64,000 nt of DNA, taken from NCBI GenBank assembly GCA_046351395.1, contig JAXLYP010000035.1, positions 24,478 to 88,477 of the forward strand, written 5' to 3'. The position numbers and the translations under genes are program-made. The stretch comes from CAYYKK01 sp046351395 (lineage in GTDB: Bacteria > Myxococcota_A > Polyangia > Polyangiales > Polyangiaceae). Below the pieces are notes generated by a model. That model saw only the letters and a list, made by a program, of their open reading frames with translations, made no database searches and was not told where the DNA came from. Positions 9,449 through 19,600 of the stretch are shown one piece after another. Each line of letters opens with the position of its first letter. Within the stretch, counting starts at the first letter, position 1.

Positions 9449-11133
9449 GTGGCGAGCCCCATCGTCTTCTCGTACGAGTTCACGACGCGTGCACCGATCG
9501 ACGCCGCGTGGCGCGAGGTGTCCGACACGGATCGCTTCAACCGCGCCATCGGCACCGGCTTCCATTTCGAGCGCCAGCCCGACGGGCGCACGCGCGGGAT
9601 ATTCAGCAAGCTCGGATGTTCGAGGTGCGCTGGAGGAAGATACCCTTCTCCTGCCGCGCGCCCAGTGGTTCACATCGGCGCGTTCAGTCGGGGCCCGCCG
9701 AGCGTCGTCGCGCGCTGCGATCTCCGCCCTCAAGGCGGACGGCTCCGTCGGGGCACGCAGATCGTCTACCGCGTGGAGGCCACGCCGAGGGCCTGATCTC
9801 CGAGCGCCCTCCTGCGCATGGATTTCCGGGCAGGCCTCAAGCCCCGCATCGGCAAGGCGCTGCGCGAGATCGTCGCGAACCTCGACAGCGACGCGTCCCT
9901 CCACGAACCTCGGGGGCCCGCCCCCGCAGCTCACGCCGCGGGCGAGGAGAACTGCGCCGCGCGTGCAGAAGCTCACGCCCTCGAGCTCCGTCGATCGCCT
10001 CGCGGCGTTCCTCCGCGCGGGCCGCTCCGCGAGCAGGCGCGGATGTCCCCGCAACTCCTCGCGCAGGCGTGGGGCGAGCAGCTCGACGACACGCTCGTGC
10101 TGCTCTTCCGCGCTGTCGAGGCGGGCATGCTCGCGGTGCGCCTCGATATCCTCTGCCCCCGCGTCGTGCCCCGGCAGGTCTTGCGGGCGAGGTGTCCCTC
10201 GTGCACTGCGAGGCCTGCAACATCGAGTACGACGCGAACTTCCCCGAGAACCTCGCGGTGCACTTCCGGCCGAGCCCGCAGGTGCGCGAGTTCGACGTGC
10301 GCGTCGAGTGCATCGGCAGCCCCGGAGAGACGCGCCACATCGTCGTGCAGGAGCGCCTCGAGCCCGGCCAGGAGTGCGACCTCACCACCGACTTCAAGGC
10401 GGGCATGCACCGGCTGCGGACGCTCCCCGCGTACGGCCCTCCCGCGCTGCTCGAGGTGCACGACGGCGGCGGGAGCCGCGAGCTCGCGTTCCGCTGCTCG
10501 ACGATGATCCACCCGCAGTACGCGCGCCTCTCGGCGCCCAAATCGATGAGCTTTCGAAACGAGACCGCCGCGCCGCTCGTCGTCGTCCTCGAGCGCCTCG
10601 AGCGGCCCCCGCAGATCGTCACCGCGGGCCGCCTCGTCGCCGAGTTCCCCCAGTTCCGCAGCCTCGCGCCCGTGCTCCCGTTCTTCTCGAGCGTGGAGCT
10701 CTACCGCGCCGTCGCGGTCTCCATCACGTTCCTCGACGACCTCGAGGGAGCGCTCGCGAAGCTCGGGCGCGCGCGCATCACGTACGCCGCCGAGGCGTGC
10801 GTCCTCGCCGTCTACTCCACGTTCCGGGACGCCCTCGAGGATCTGCGCTCCACCGGACTCCTCCAAGGCCGGAGCGACGTCCGGGCGTTCGCGGGGATCA
10901 GCTTCGGCACCACGTTCGAACAGCTCCGCGGCACGCGGCGCATCCCCATGGGGACCTCGATCGACGACGCGTACGCCGCGATGACCGCCTCGGGCCTCGG
11001 GGTCGTGACGTGCACCGCGTCGCTCGCCGAGACGCGAGAGTCCAAACGCGATCTCCAGTTCGCTTCGCTCGTCGCGACCCCCTACCCGCTCCGAACCGCG
11101 ATGGGCGTCGAGCTCGTTCGCATCGACGCCTGA
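9449..11133 (+). pseudogene. DUF5939-like protein (cyclase-associated type), frameshifted
   Basis: A GTG start at 9449 opens a protein beginning MASPIVFSYEFTTRAPID, resembling the SRPBCC-like N-terminus plus DUF5939 region that precedes adenylate/guanylate cyclase domains in myxobacterial proteins. Pieces of this N-terminal part (FHFERQPDGRTRGIFSKLG, LLPRAQWFTSARS) appear in alternating frames between 9,610 and 10,200, showing several single-base indels. From about 10,190 to the stop the frame is continuous for about 310 residues: HCEACNIEYDANF, a TMIHPQYARLSAP segment and an ASVSITF-type C-terminal half. That C-terminal half shows cyclase-like order (FLDDLEGA ... TYAAEACVLAVYSTFRDALEDL ... 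FAGISFGTTFEQLRG), but I do not see the usual catalytic metal-binding Asp pair clearly. Family assignment is from memory and moderately sure. Confidence 0.6.
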
Positions 11134-11162
11134 GCTTCGGCGAAGGATCGAGCGCCGCCGCC

Positions 11163-12245
11163 TCAGTCCCCGGGCTCGTGGGGGTTGTACGGCAGCTTCC
11201 AGGAGTGGTTCGCGATGTCCTCGACCTTCGAGAACGGCCAGTCGCGCTTGATCTGCTTCGGCGCGCGCGGGTCGGTGGGCTGCCCGTCCGGCTCGGCGCA
11301 GCAGCGCCACGACAGGTAGTAGTACGCGAACGCCTCGTCGTGCGTGTAGATCTTCGGGCGACACGCGTTGCGCACGTGCGTGTACCAAGGCCCGCCCGTC
11401 GTCACGTTGTCGAAGTCCTGGCCGAACTCCTTCGTCTTCTTGCCGATGTGGGTCGGGGGCTTGCTCGTCTCGCTCGCCGCGAGCTCGTCCGCGTTCCCGG
11501 GGAGATCGTAGACCCCGTAGTCGCTCACGCACCCCGGCGACGCGCCCGAGACGCGGCCCTGCCAGAGGCGCTCGAGCTCGACCGGATCGCTGTTCAGGAC
11601 CTTGTCCCCATCCGGCCGATCCCACGGCCGGTCGCCGAGGCACACGTTCGTGTCCCGCTTGTACCCGTACGGGAACGGCTTGTTCTCCGGGCCCTCACAC
11701 GCCTTCGTCCACTCCGACTCCGTGCACACGCGCTTGCCGCGCTTCGCGCAGTGGACCTGCGCCTGATAGAAATTCTGCATCACCATCGGGCGCTGCCCCT
11801 CGCGGTTCGGGAACTCGTACTTGTCGATGCAGTAGCGCATGTGCCTCGTGTCCCCGACGCACTTCGTGGGGAACGCGAACTCGAGGCACACGTCGAGGTG
11901 GTTCTCCTCCGAGTGGTAGGAGTCGAGGCAGCGCGACTCGAGGTTCAGGCAGTAGTCGCCGTCGACGAGGAGCATGTCCGCCGGGCAGGCGGCGGGCCCC
12001 GCCGCCACCGACGACGCCGACGCGGCCGGCACGGACGCCGACGCGCTCGGTCCCGGCTCGGGCGCGCTCGCCGTGGACGCCGCGATCCGTCCGGGCGCGG
12101 TCGCGCTGCCCCCACAAGCCGCGCCGACGGCGATGGCGACCGCCGGGATCGCGAGCGCGAGCACCCGCGGCGCGATCCGGTGCACGAACTCGCTCGTCCG
12201 CCGCGCGCCCTTCCCGTGCTCCATCCGCTCAACTCGATGATCCAT
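11163..12245 (-). CDS. Formylglycine-generating-enzyme-like (SUMF1 fold) lipoprotein
   Basis: This 360-residue exported protein has a signal segment (VLALAIPAVAIAVGAACGGS) with a lipobox Cys near residue 47, followed by an Ala/Ser/Pro linker and a C-terminal FGE-sulfatase (SUMF1/C-type-lectin-like) domain. Family blocks visible are YCIDKYEFPN, GKRVCTESEWTKACEG, YGVYDLPGNADELAA and the closing GGPWYTHVRNACRP ... YYLSWRCCAEP. True formylglycine-generating enzymes use two cysteines four residues apart in that last block; only one is present here, so a binding or structural role is more likely than sulfatase activation. The ATG at 12245 has GGGCGG about eight bases upstream; an in-frame GTG at 12251 is an alternative. 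It is divergent from the Cys-rich lipoprotein gene. Confidence 0.82.
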   Translation of the reverse strand: MDHRVERMEHGKGARRTSEFVHRIAPRVLALAIPAVAIAVGAACGGSATAPGRIAASTASAPEPGPSASASVPAASASSVAAGPAACPADMLLVDGDYCLNLESRCLDSYHSEENHLDVCLEFAFPTKCVGDTRHMRYCIDKYEFPNREGQRPMVMQNFYQAQVHCAKRGKRVCTESEWTKACEGPENKPFPYGYKRDTNVCLGDRPWDRPDGDKVLNSDPVELERLWQGRVSGASPGCVSDYGVYDLPGNADELAASETSKPPTHIGKKTKEFGQDFDNVTTGGPWYTHVRNACRPKIYTHDEAFAYYYLSWRCCAEPDGQPTDPRAPKQIKRDWPFSKVEDIANHSWKLPYNPHEPGD

Positions 12246-12288
12246 GGTCACCCGCCCCGACGATCTGGAGAACGGTTAGCATCTCGCC

Positions 12289-12999
12289 ATGCATTCCACC
12301 TCTACACCGTGGACCCCGCGATGGGGTGTCGGCGTCGGCGCCGTCGCCGCGGGCGCGCTCCTGGTGGTCCTCACGTCGACGCCGCTCGGGTGTGAGAACA
12401 CCGTCGAGAAGGTCGACGGCTCCTCCTCCGGATCGTCGAGCGCACACACGGGGAGCAGCGCCGCGACCGACATGTGCACGGGCGCCGCGTCCATCCAAGG
12501 GGACGGCGCCGGGTGCCCGTGCGGCGTGGACATGTGCGGGTTCTGCGTCGCGTGTGACCCGTGCGGGACGAGCGCAGACTGCTCGTCCCCGGCCGCCCAT
12601 TGCATCCACTCCGACCACCAGTGCGGCAAGGGCGCGGCCGGCGAGTGCATCGAGATCCCTCCCGGGGAGTGTGCGGGCATCGGGCCGCGCGTGTGCCTCT
12701 GTGACGGCGGCGTCGAGACGCTCGACTGCGCGAGCGCGTTCGGGCTCGACGTGTCGGACGACCTCGCGCCCTGCGTCGGCGGGACGTTCGCGTGCGGCGA
12801 CAAGATCCGCAACGACTACGTCGAGTACTGCCGCACGTTCTCGGGCGGGCCCGCCCCGGGGACGACGACGTACACCTGCGTGCCCGCGCCCGCCGCCTGC
12901 TCGACGGGCATCGCCGACTGCAAGTGCGTAGACGAGCCCGGCGGGGCGTGCTCCATCGACATGGACGGCCAGGTCCAGGTCCAGATCCTGACGCCCTGA
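12289..12999 (+). CDS. Cys-rich lipoprotein, unknown function
   Basis: This 236-residue exported protein has a signal peptide (residues 11-34) ending in the lipobox STPLGC, then a short Ser/Gly linker and a Cys-dense body with about 28 cysteines (for example CPCGVDMCGFCVACDPCG). The Cys pattern suggests many disulfides in a periplasmic or surface-exposed protein. I recognise no named family. Such Cys-rich lipoproteins with Ser linkers are frequent in Polyangia genomes. It stands divergent from the SUMF1-fold lipoprotein, with 43 bases between the starts. Confidence 0.72.
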   Translation: MHSTSTPWTPRWGVGVGAVAAGALLVVLTSTPLGCENTVEKVDGSSSGSSSAHTGSSAATDMCTGAASIQGDGAGCPCGVDMCGFCVACDPCGTSADCSSPAAHCIHSDHQCGKGAAGECIEIPPGECAGIGPRVCLCDGGVETLDCASAFGLDVSDDLAPCVGGTFACGDKIRNDYVEYCRTFSGGPAPGTTTYTCVPAPAACSTGIADCKCVDEPGGACSIDMDGQVQVQILTP

Positions 13000-13004
13000 G
13001 CCCC

Positions 13005-13969
13005 GTGGACGACCGAGAGGCCGCGCGCGCGGTTCGACCCGCGGACCTCACGCGGCCACTACGAGCTGGTTCATCCGCGCGAACCACCCCGCCGAGCCGC
13101 TCGCGTTTTGGTTTCGCTACACGATCTTCGCCCCGCGCGACGGTGCTCATGCGACGGCCGAGCTCTGGGGAGCCTGGTTCGACGGCACGACCGGCGCGCA
13201 CGTCGCGAGGCCGCGTGGATGTCGCGCTCGACGCGAGCCGCTTCGACGCCCCGCTCGACGTGCAGATCGGCGGCGCGCGCCTCACGCTCGCGGAGGCGCG
13301 CGGCGAGCTCCCGACCTCCTTTGGAACCTCCGCTCGGAGGGCGGCTCGGGCCCGCACTCGTTCCTCCCGAAGCTCCTCTACCGCGGCCCGTTCCCGCGCG
13401 CGAAGTCGGTCATCCTCCGGTCGAACGCGCGCTACGACGGAGAGATCGTGGGGCCGCGCGGGGCGGCGCACGCGATCGACGGATGGATCGGGAGCGCGAG
13501 CCACAACTGGGGCTCCGCCCACACCGACGCGTACGCGTGGGGGCAGGTGATGGGCTTCGACGGGGCGCCGGGGAGCTTCCTCGAGTGCATCACGGGGGAC
13601 GTGAAGGTCGCGGGCCTCGCCGTCCCCCGCTCCACCCTCGCCGTGCTGCATCACGAGGGCCGCTCCTTCGCGTTCACGAACCCCGTCGTCGGCATGCTCG
13701 CCCGAGCTCGTTACGAAGTCGGCGCGTGGACGTTCCGCTGCGAGGGGCGCGACGCCGTGATCGACGCGCGCTTCCACGCTCCCCCGAGCGCGTTCCTCGG
13801 GCTCCGCTACCGCAACCCGCCGGGCGGAACGAAGATCTGCCACAACTCGAAGATCGCTCGCGCCGACGTGACGCTCATCGAGCGCGGCGGGCGCGTCACG
13901 ACGCTCACGAGCGATCGAGCGGCGTTCGAGATCCTCCTCGACGAGCCGCGCGTCCCCCTCGCGGTCTGA
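13005..13969 (+). pseudogene. CrtC/AttH-like lipocalin-type protein, frameshifted
   Basis: A GTG at 13005, five bases after the previous stop, opens a protein of about 320 residues broken by several indels between 13,060 and 13,450. Pieces in different frames give RGHYE, SWFIRANHPAEPLAFWF, LDVQIGGARLTLAEARGEL, FLPKLLYRGPFPRAKS and then an uninterrupted C-terminal 170 residues with IDGWIGSASHNWGSAHTDAY and WGQVMGF. The order of blocks resembles the AttH/CrtC (carotenoid hydratase-like, double-lipocalin) superfamily found as uncharacterised proteins in actinobacteria and myxobacteria. No carotenoid genes are nearby, so the substrate is unknown. The C-terminal half is intact. Confidence 0.55.
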
Positions 13970-13975
13970 CGCGCG

Positions 13976-14392
13976 TCACGGTTTGGGTGGGGTGTACGGG
14001 CGGAGCGAGCATCGGCTGTCCACCGTGCCGTCGGCGTTGACCGTCACGCACTGCGCCTCGCGGCACGTGACCTTGTTCGTGTTCCAGCCGCAGCCGTCGT
14101 CGCACGTGTCCGCGTTGGGGTGTGCCTTCAACCAGCCCGCGGCGACGGCGCCGAGCGCGCACGTCTGGAGGCAGTCGGAGGGCTTCTCGCACGCCCACTG
14201 CGACGGGTCGACGGCGCCGCTCGGTGCGGGCGCGGGCGCGACCGACGCGCGCGGCGGCGGACGCGGAGCGCTGTGCGTCGAGGCCGGGCTGGAGTCGAGC
14301 GTGACCTCGACCGGCGTGGAGGTCGGGGAGGTGCACCCTCCGAGGACGAGCCCGAGAGCAGGGCCGAGGTGCGAGCGCTTCACCTGGCGCAC
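13976..14392 (-). CDS. Small Cys-containing lipoprotein
   Basis: This predicted lipoprotein of 138 residues has a signal peptide with lipobox LVLGGC (Cys near residue 19), a Pro/Ala/Ser linker and a C-terminal domain with about ten cysteines (CEKPSDCLQTCALG, CDDGCGW, CREAQCVTV). I chose the GTG at 14392 because GGGGG sits six bases upstream; a GTG at 14383 is nearly as good. The C-terminal half resembles short Cys-rich modules seen in other lipoproteins of this window, but I do not know its function. It converges on the CrtC/AttH-like gene with six bases between stops. Confidence 0.62.
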   Translation of the reverse strand: MRQVKRSHLGPALGLVLGGCTSPTSTPVEVTLDSSPASTHSAPRPPPRASVAPAPAPSGAVDPSQWACEKPSDCLQTCALGAVAAGWLKAHPNADTCDDGCGWNTNKVTCREAQCVTVNADGTVDSRCSLRPYTPPKP

Positions 14393-14438
14393 GATACACC
14401 CCCGCTCCCGCCCCCGAGCGATCCGTCGCGTCCGCCCG

Positions 14439-15650
14439 CTACATCGCGCGCGGACGCGGCGCGAGTGCCGGATCGATCGCCTCGAGGCGGTCGAACATCC
14501 CGCGCCACGTGACGAGGTCCTCGTACGCCTTCTCGCGCCCTCGCCTCCGGTGCTGCCGCACGGCCACGAGCCGCGCGGACGGATACACGGCGACGCGCTG
14601 GCCGAGTCCACCGACCGCGAAGTACCCCGTCTGCGGGCCCTTCGGCGGATCGAGGTAGCCGAGGCGCGTCGTCGTGCCCCGGTAGAGCAGCCAGTAGAGC
14701 AAGCCGTAGTACGGGTTCGTCGCGCTCGGCGCGGTCGCCTCCCCGACGAGCTCCACGGGGAGGAGCGTGCGTTCGCCGATGCGCCCGCCGTCCAAGAGGA
14801 AGAGCCCGATGCGCGCGAGGTCGCGGGCGCGCATCGCGAGACCGTAGTACATCTGTACCTTGCCTGACGCGTCGCGCGCCCACGTGAAGTCGCGGACGCC
14901 GAGCGGATCGAAGAGCCGCCGCTGCATGAACGTCTCCACGGGCTCGCCCGCCGCGCCTTCGATGATCCCGGAGAGGAGCTGGGTCGCCTCGTTGCTGTAC
15001 GAAAAGCGTGTGCCCGGCGTCGTCACGACGCGCAGCCGGCGCGCGTAGGCGAGGCGATCGGGGGCCGCGTTCAGCGCGTCCGCGTCGTCCCCGTGGAGGA
15101 GCCCCGAGGTGTGCGTGAGCACGTGGCGGAGGGTGATGCGCGCCTTCTCCCCGCTCGAGAACTCCGGGTAGTACGTCGAGAGCGGGACATCGAGCGACGC
15201 GATTTTTCCGTCCGCGACGAGCGCGAGGATCCCGAGCGCGACGATGCTCTTCGTCGCCGAGCGCGTCTCGATGGGGTCCTTCACGCCCGAGAACGCGCGC
15301 TCGATCACGACGACGCCGTCCTTCACCACGAGGAGAGAGTCGGACTGCGTCCGCATCGCGTCCGCGATCAACGCGTCCACGGCCGGTCCGTCGAGCCCCG
15401 CGTCCACCGTCGAGCCGCGCGGCAGCCAGTCGCCCGCCGCGGAGCCCGGGTCGAAGCACGCCGCACGCGGAGCAGCCGGGCGCGGGCCGGGCGCCGGGGT
15501 GGGCGCGGCGCGGACGCTCGATGCGGACGCGGTCTCCGTCGCGATCGCCGTCAGATCCGGGGCGGAGCTCCTCGAGGCGGCGCGGGCGCGATCCGCGCCC
15601 GGCGAGCACGCCGCGAGGATCAGAGCGAGCAGGCCGCTCGTCGCCCTCAT
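14439..15650 (-). CDS. Serine hydrolase, class C beta-lactamase fold, lipoprotein
   Basis: This 403-residue protein has a lipoprotein signal (LLALILAACSP, Cys15), a Pro/Ala linker and a beta-lactamase/transpeptidase-like domain. The SxxK nucleophile motif is S131-A-T-K134, and the YxN motif is Y218-S-N220. TLRHVLTHTSGL is the family hallmark before it. The third motif is probably within VGGLGQRVAVYP. This family contains D-aminopeptidases, esterases and penicillin-binding-like enzymes; the substrate cannot be told. Its ATG overlaps the stop of the upstream polysaccharide deacetylase by four bases (ATGA), so both lipoproteins are almost surely co-translated, suggesting joint action on cell wall or surface glycan. 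Confidence 0.9.
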   Translation of the reverse strand: MRATSGLLALILAACSPGADRARAASRSSAPDLTAIATETASASSVRAAPTPAPGPRPAAPRAACFDPGSAAGDWLPRGSTVDAGLDGPAVDALIADAMRTQSDSLLVVKDGVVVIERAFSGVKDPIETRSATKSIVALGILALVADGKIASLDVPLSTYYPEFSSGEKARITLRHVLTHTSGLLHGDDADALNAAPDRLAYARRLRVVTTPGTRFSYSNEATQLLSGIIEGAAGEPVETFMQRRLFDPLGVRDFTWARDASGKVQMYYGLAMRARDLARIGLFLLDGGRIGERTLLPVELVGEATAPSATNPYYGLLYWLLYRGTTTRLGYLDPPKGPQTGYFAVGGLGQRVAVYPSARLVAVRQHRRRGREKAYEDLVTWRGMFDRLEAIDPALAPRPRAM

Positions 15651-16534
15651 CGGAGGGGGACCTGATCGAGCCGGACGAACTCGACGGCGCGCGCGCGGAT
15701 CCGCGGGAGCGCGTCGCGCAGGCCTTCGCGCGTGGAGCCGCGCGGCTTGTTCATGTGGACGAGGATCACCGCGCCGCTCGGCGCCGAGCCGATTTGCCGC
15801 GCGATCTCCGCGCGCCCGAAGCCGCCGCCCGCGTCCCCCACGACGGAGTAGCCCATCGGGCGCGCGCCGAGGCCCTGGACGGCGTCGAGGCACACGTCGT
15901 CGAAATACGCGGTGCCGGGCCGGTAGTACCGCGGCCACGCGCCCGTGAGCGACTCGATGGCGCGCGCGCCCTCGGTGATCTCGTCGATGGCCTCGGCCAA
16001 GCTGCGCGTGCCGCGGATGGAGTAGGCGGATCGGCCGTTGACCGAGCACGGGCGGTGGTGGTCGCCGTGGTTCTCGAGTTCGAAGAGCGGCTCCGCCGCG
16101 AGCGCCTCCGCGGCGCCCCGGTTCTCGGCGATCCACCGCGCCGTGAGAAAGAGCGTCGCCGGGATTTGCTCGGCGCGGAGGAGATCGATGAGCTCCTCGT
16201 CGTACTCGTCCCCTCCCCGACCTCCGCACGCGTCGAGCGTGAGCGCGACGCGCGGCGAGTCCGTCTCGAACGTCGTCAGCACGCCGTCGAGCGTCTGGCC
16301 CCACGCGCGCGGGGCGCGCCCCTCGAGCGCGTCCATGACCTGCTTTCGCCGCGTCTCGGGATCGGGCGCCGCGTCCTTCGGAGCCCCGACGGAGGTGCGT
16401 TCGGCGGGCGTGGACGATGGCGGCGGCGGAGTCGCGGATCGCACCACGAAGCTCCCTCGCTCGCCGGTGTCCCTCGCGTGCGGCGGCGCGGTGCAACCCG
16501 CCACGACGAGGAGAGAGGCCACGCACCAGCGCAC
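15647..16534 (-). CDS. Polysaccharide deacetylase (NodB-like) lipoprotein
   Basis: This 295-residue protein has a short lipoprotein signal (VASLLVVAGC, Cys14). The NodB homology domain is a divergent one: the usual TFDDG appears as TLDACGG with Asp101, the metal-binding His motif as ENHGDHH (H156, H159, H160), and YYRPGTAYFDD gives the RPxG motif. A C-terminal VILVHMNKP carries the last catalytic His. The replacement of the second Asp by Ala in motif 1 still leaves one conserved catalytic/metal Asp. The enzyme probably removes N- or O-acetyl groups from peptidoglycan or exopolysaccharide in the periplasm. It is the first gene of a two-gene unit with the serine hydrolase. Confidence 0.9.
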   Translation of the reverse strand: MRWCVASLLVVAGCTAPPHARDTGERGSFVVRSATPPPPSSTPAERTSVGAPKDAAPDPETRRKQVMDALEGRAPRAWGQTLDGVLTTFETDSPRVALTLDACGGRGGDEYDEELIDLLRAEQIPATLFLTARWIAENRGAAEALAAEPLFELENHGDHHRPCSVNGRSAYSIRGTRSLAEAIDEITEGARAIESLTGAWPRYYRPGTAYFDDVCLDAVQGLGARPMGYSVVGDAGGGFGRAEIARQIGSAPSGAVILVHMNKPRGSTREGLRDALPRIRARAVEFVRLDQVPLR

Positions 16535-16636
16535 GGCGAGAGGTTAGCGGTTCGCCGCGTCTGCGCGCGAGTTCCCCGCCGTTTTCGGCTGCGGCGTGCG
16601 CCTTGCTTGGACGAGCCACGAAACCGAGAGGTACCC

Positions 16637-16792
16637 ATGAACCAGCCCAACCACGTTCCGAGCGACGCACCCCCCAAGACCGAGAGCCCGTCCGCCCCGC
16701 GCGGTCGATTCGACACGGAGCCCATCGAGCTCGAGTTCGACGATCTCGTGCCCGACGAGGACGACGATCTCGACGAGCGCTCCTGCGCCTGA
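16637..16792 (+). CDS. 51-residue acidic peptide of unknown function
   Basis: This short gene has a good ribosome site (GAGAGGT, seven bases before ATG) and encodes 51 residues. The N-terminal half is Pro/Ser/Asn-rich and basic-neutral; the C-terminal half is strongly acidic (ELEFDDLVPDEDDDLDE) and ends Arg-Ser-Cys-Ala. It has no signal peptide. The leader-like E-L-x-F-D-D-L pattern and terminal Ser-Cys resemble precursors of ribosomally made modified peptides, but no modification enzyme lies near. It could equally be a small regulatory or chaperone-bound protein. It is divergent from the deacetylase gene (102 bases) and convergent with the next membrane protein gene. Confidence 0.6.
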   Translation: MNQPNHVPSDAPPKTESPSAPRGRFDTEPIELEFDDLVPDEDDDLDERSCA

Positions 16793-16800
16793 TCCGCCGC

Positions 16801-17223
16801 TCAGAACGCGAACGTCAGGCCGACGCGCGTCGGCCCGACGTCCACCGCGGCCTTCGGCAGGAACGTCGACTCGATCGGGACGCGCACGGTGAGGCCCACG
16901 ATCGCCATCACGATCCCGCCGGTGAACACCGTCCCTCCGACGACCGTGACGGCGATCCCGGGCCCCTTGTCCTCCGACGCGTTGAGCGTGATCGCGCCCG
17001 CGATCATCGTCGCCGCGCCGAGGACGCCGAGGACGAACCCCACGGGGACGAGCGCCGGATAGGCGCGGCGCGTGGGCGCCTCCTCCGCGGGAGCGGCCTC
17101 CGCTGGCGCCGCCGAGGACGACGCCGCGGCCGCGGGCTCCGCGATCGCGAACCGCGCCGGCGTCGCCGCGAGGACAGCGGTCGCGACGACGAGCGCGGAG
17201 GCGCGCCGGGACCACGTCGTCAC
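16801..17223 (-). CDS. Small exported membrane protein, unknown
   Basis: This 140-residue protein has a Sec signal peptide (residues 10-28, cleavage near AIA), an Ala/Pro/Glu-rich stretch and two transmembrane helices (about residues 58-82 and 88-112) separated by NASEDKGPG. The C-terminal KAAVDVGPTRVGLTFAF ends like a beta-strand terminated by Phe, as seen in many short myxobacterial proteins with a TM pair before an outer-membrane-like end. I recognise no named family. It follows thiC's stop region by two bases and shares its strand; its start is at the far side, so it is downstream of thiC and may be co-transcribed. Confidence 0.65.
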   Translation of the reverse strand: MTTWSRRASALVVATAVLAATPARFAIAEPAAAASSSAAPAEAAPAEEAPTRRAYPALVPVGFVLGVLGAATMIAGAITLNASEDKGPGIAVTVVGGTVFTGGIVMAIVGLTVRVPIESTFLPKAAVDVGPTRVGLTFAF

Positions 17224-17224
17224 G

Positions 17225-18928
<1,704 letters not shown>

Positions 18929-18972
18929 GCGGGCTCTCTACCGTCGCTCGCGCGGCGCGGCCAGGGGAGTCA

Positions 18973-19496
18973 TCAGCCCGTGAGCTTCCGCGAGTCGAGC
19001 AGCTCGTTCAGGGTCGCGGCGTCCGCGACGCTCTCGGCGAGCGCGACCTCGCGCACGGTGCGCCCCGATCGCGCCGCCTCGCGACCGAGCTCGGACGCGC
19101 GATCGTAGCCGAGGCGCGGCGCGAGGGCGGTGACCATCGCCGCGCTCCGCTCCACGAACCCGCGCACGCGCGCCTCGTTCGCCGCGATGCCACGGACGCG
19201 CCGCTCCACCTGGCGGAGCGCGCTCGCCGCGACGTGGGTCGCGAAGAGCACGTTGTGCGCGATGACGGGCATCATCACGTTCAGCTCGAAGTCGCCGCGC
19301 GCGCCCGCCCAGGCCACGGTGGCGTCCGTGCCGACGATCTGCGCGCCCACCATCAGCGCCATCTCGAGCGCGACGGGGTTCACCTTGCCCGGCATGATCG
19401 AGCTGCCCGGCTGGAGATCCGGGACGCGGCGTCTGCGCGCCGTAGAGGGCGCACTTCACCCAGGAAATCCTTCTCGATGCGGGTCGCGTCGGCCAT
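18973..19496 (-). pseudogene. Class II fumarase/aspartase, large internal deletion
   Basis: An ATG at 19496 starts MADATRIEKDFLGEV, followed in another frame by ALYGAQT, the canonical first 25 residues of a class II fumarase/aspartase. After this the sequence jumps to DLQPGSSIMPGKVNPV, the SS-loop signature near residue 320 of the family, and continues to a normal C-terminus (TLNELLDSRKLTG). Around 290 central residues are missing, including most of the substrate site, and the reading frame changes twice. About 140 C-terminal residues are open. The product cannot be an active enzyme. Either an 870-base deletion occurred in the genome or the assembly collapsed here. Confidence 0.85.
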
Positions 19497-19600
19497 GGCG
19501 AAGTCTACGCCCACGAGCCCGATCGGTCCCGACTCCGCGCCGCTCGGCCGGACGAACGCGCGTGCTTCCCGTCGATCCGTGCTCTACCCTGCCAAGCCCG

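Noticed and set aside
19497..19600. TPP riboswitch before the fumarase/thiC unit
   Set aside because: The conserved CUGAGA motif and the thi-box helices are not seen in this short stretch.
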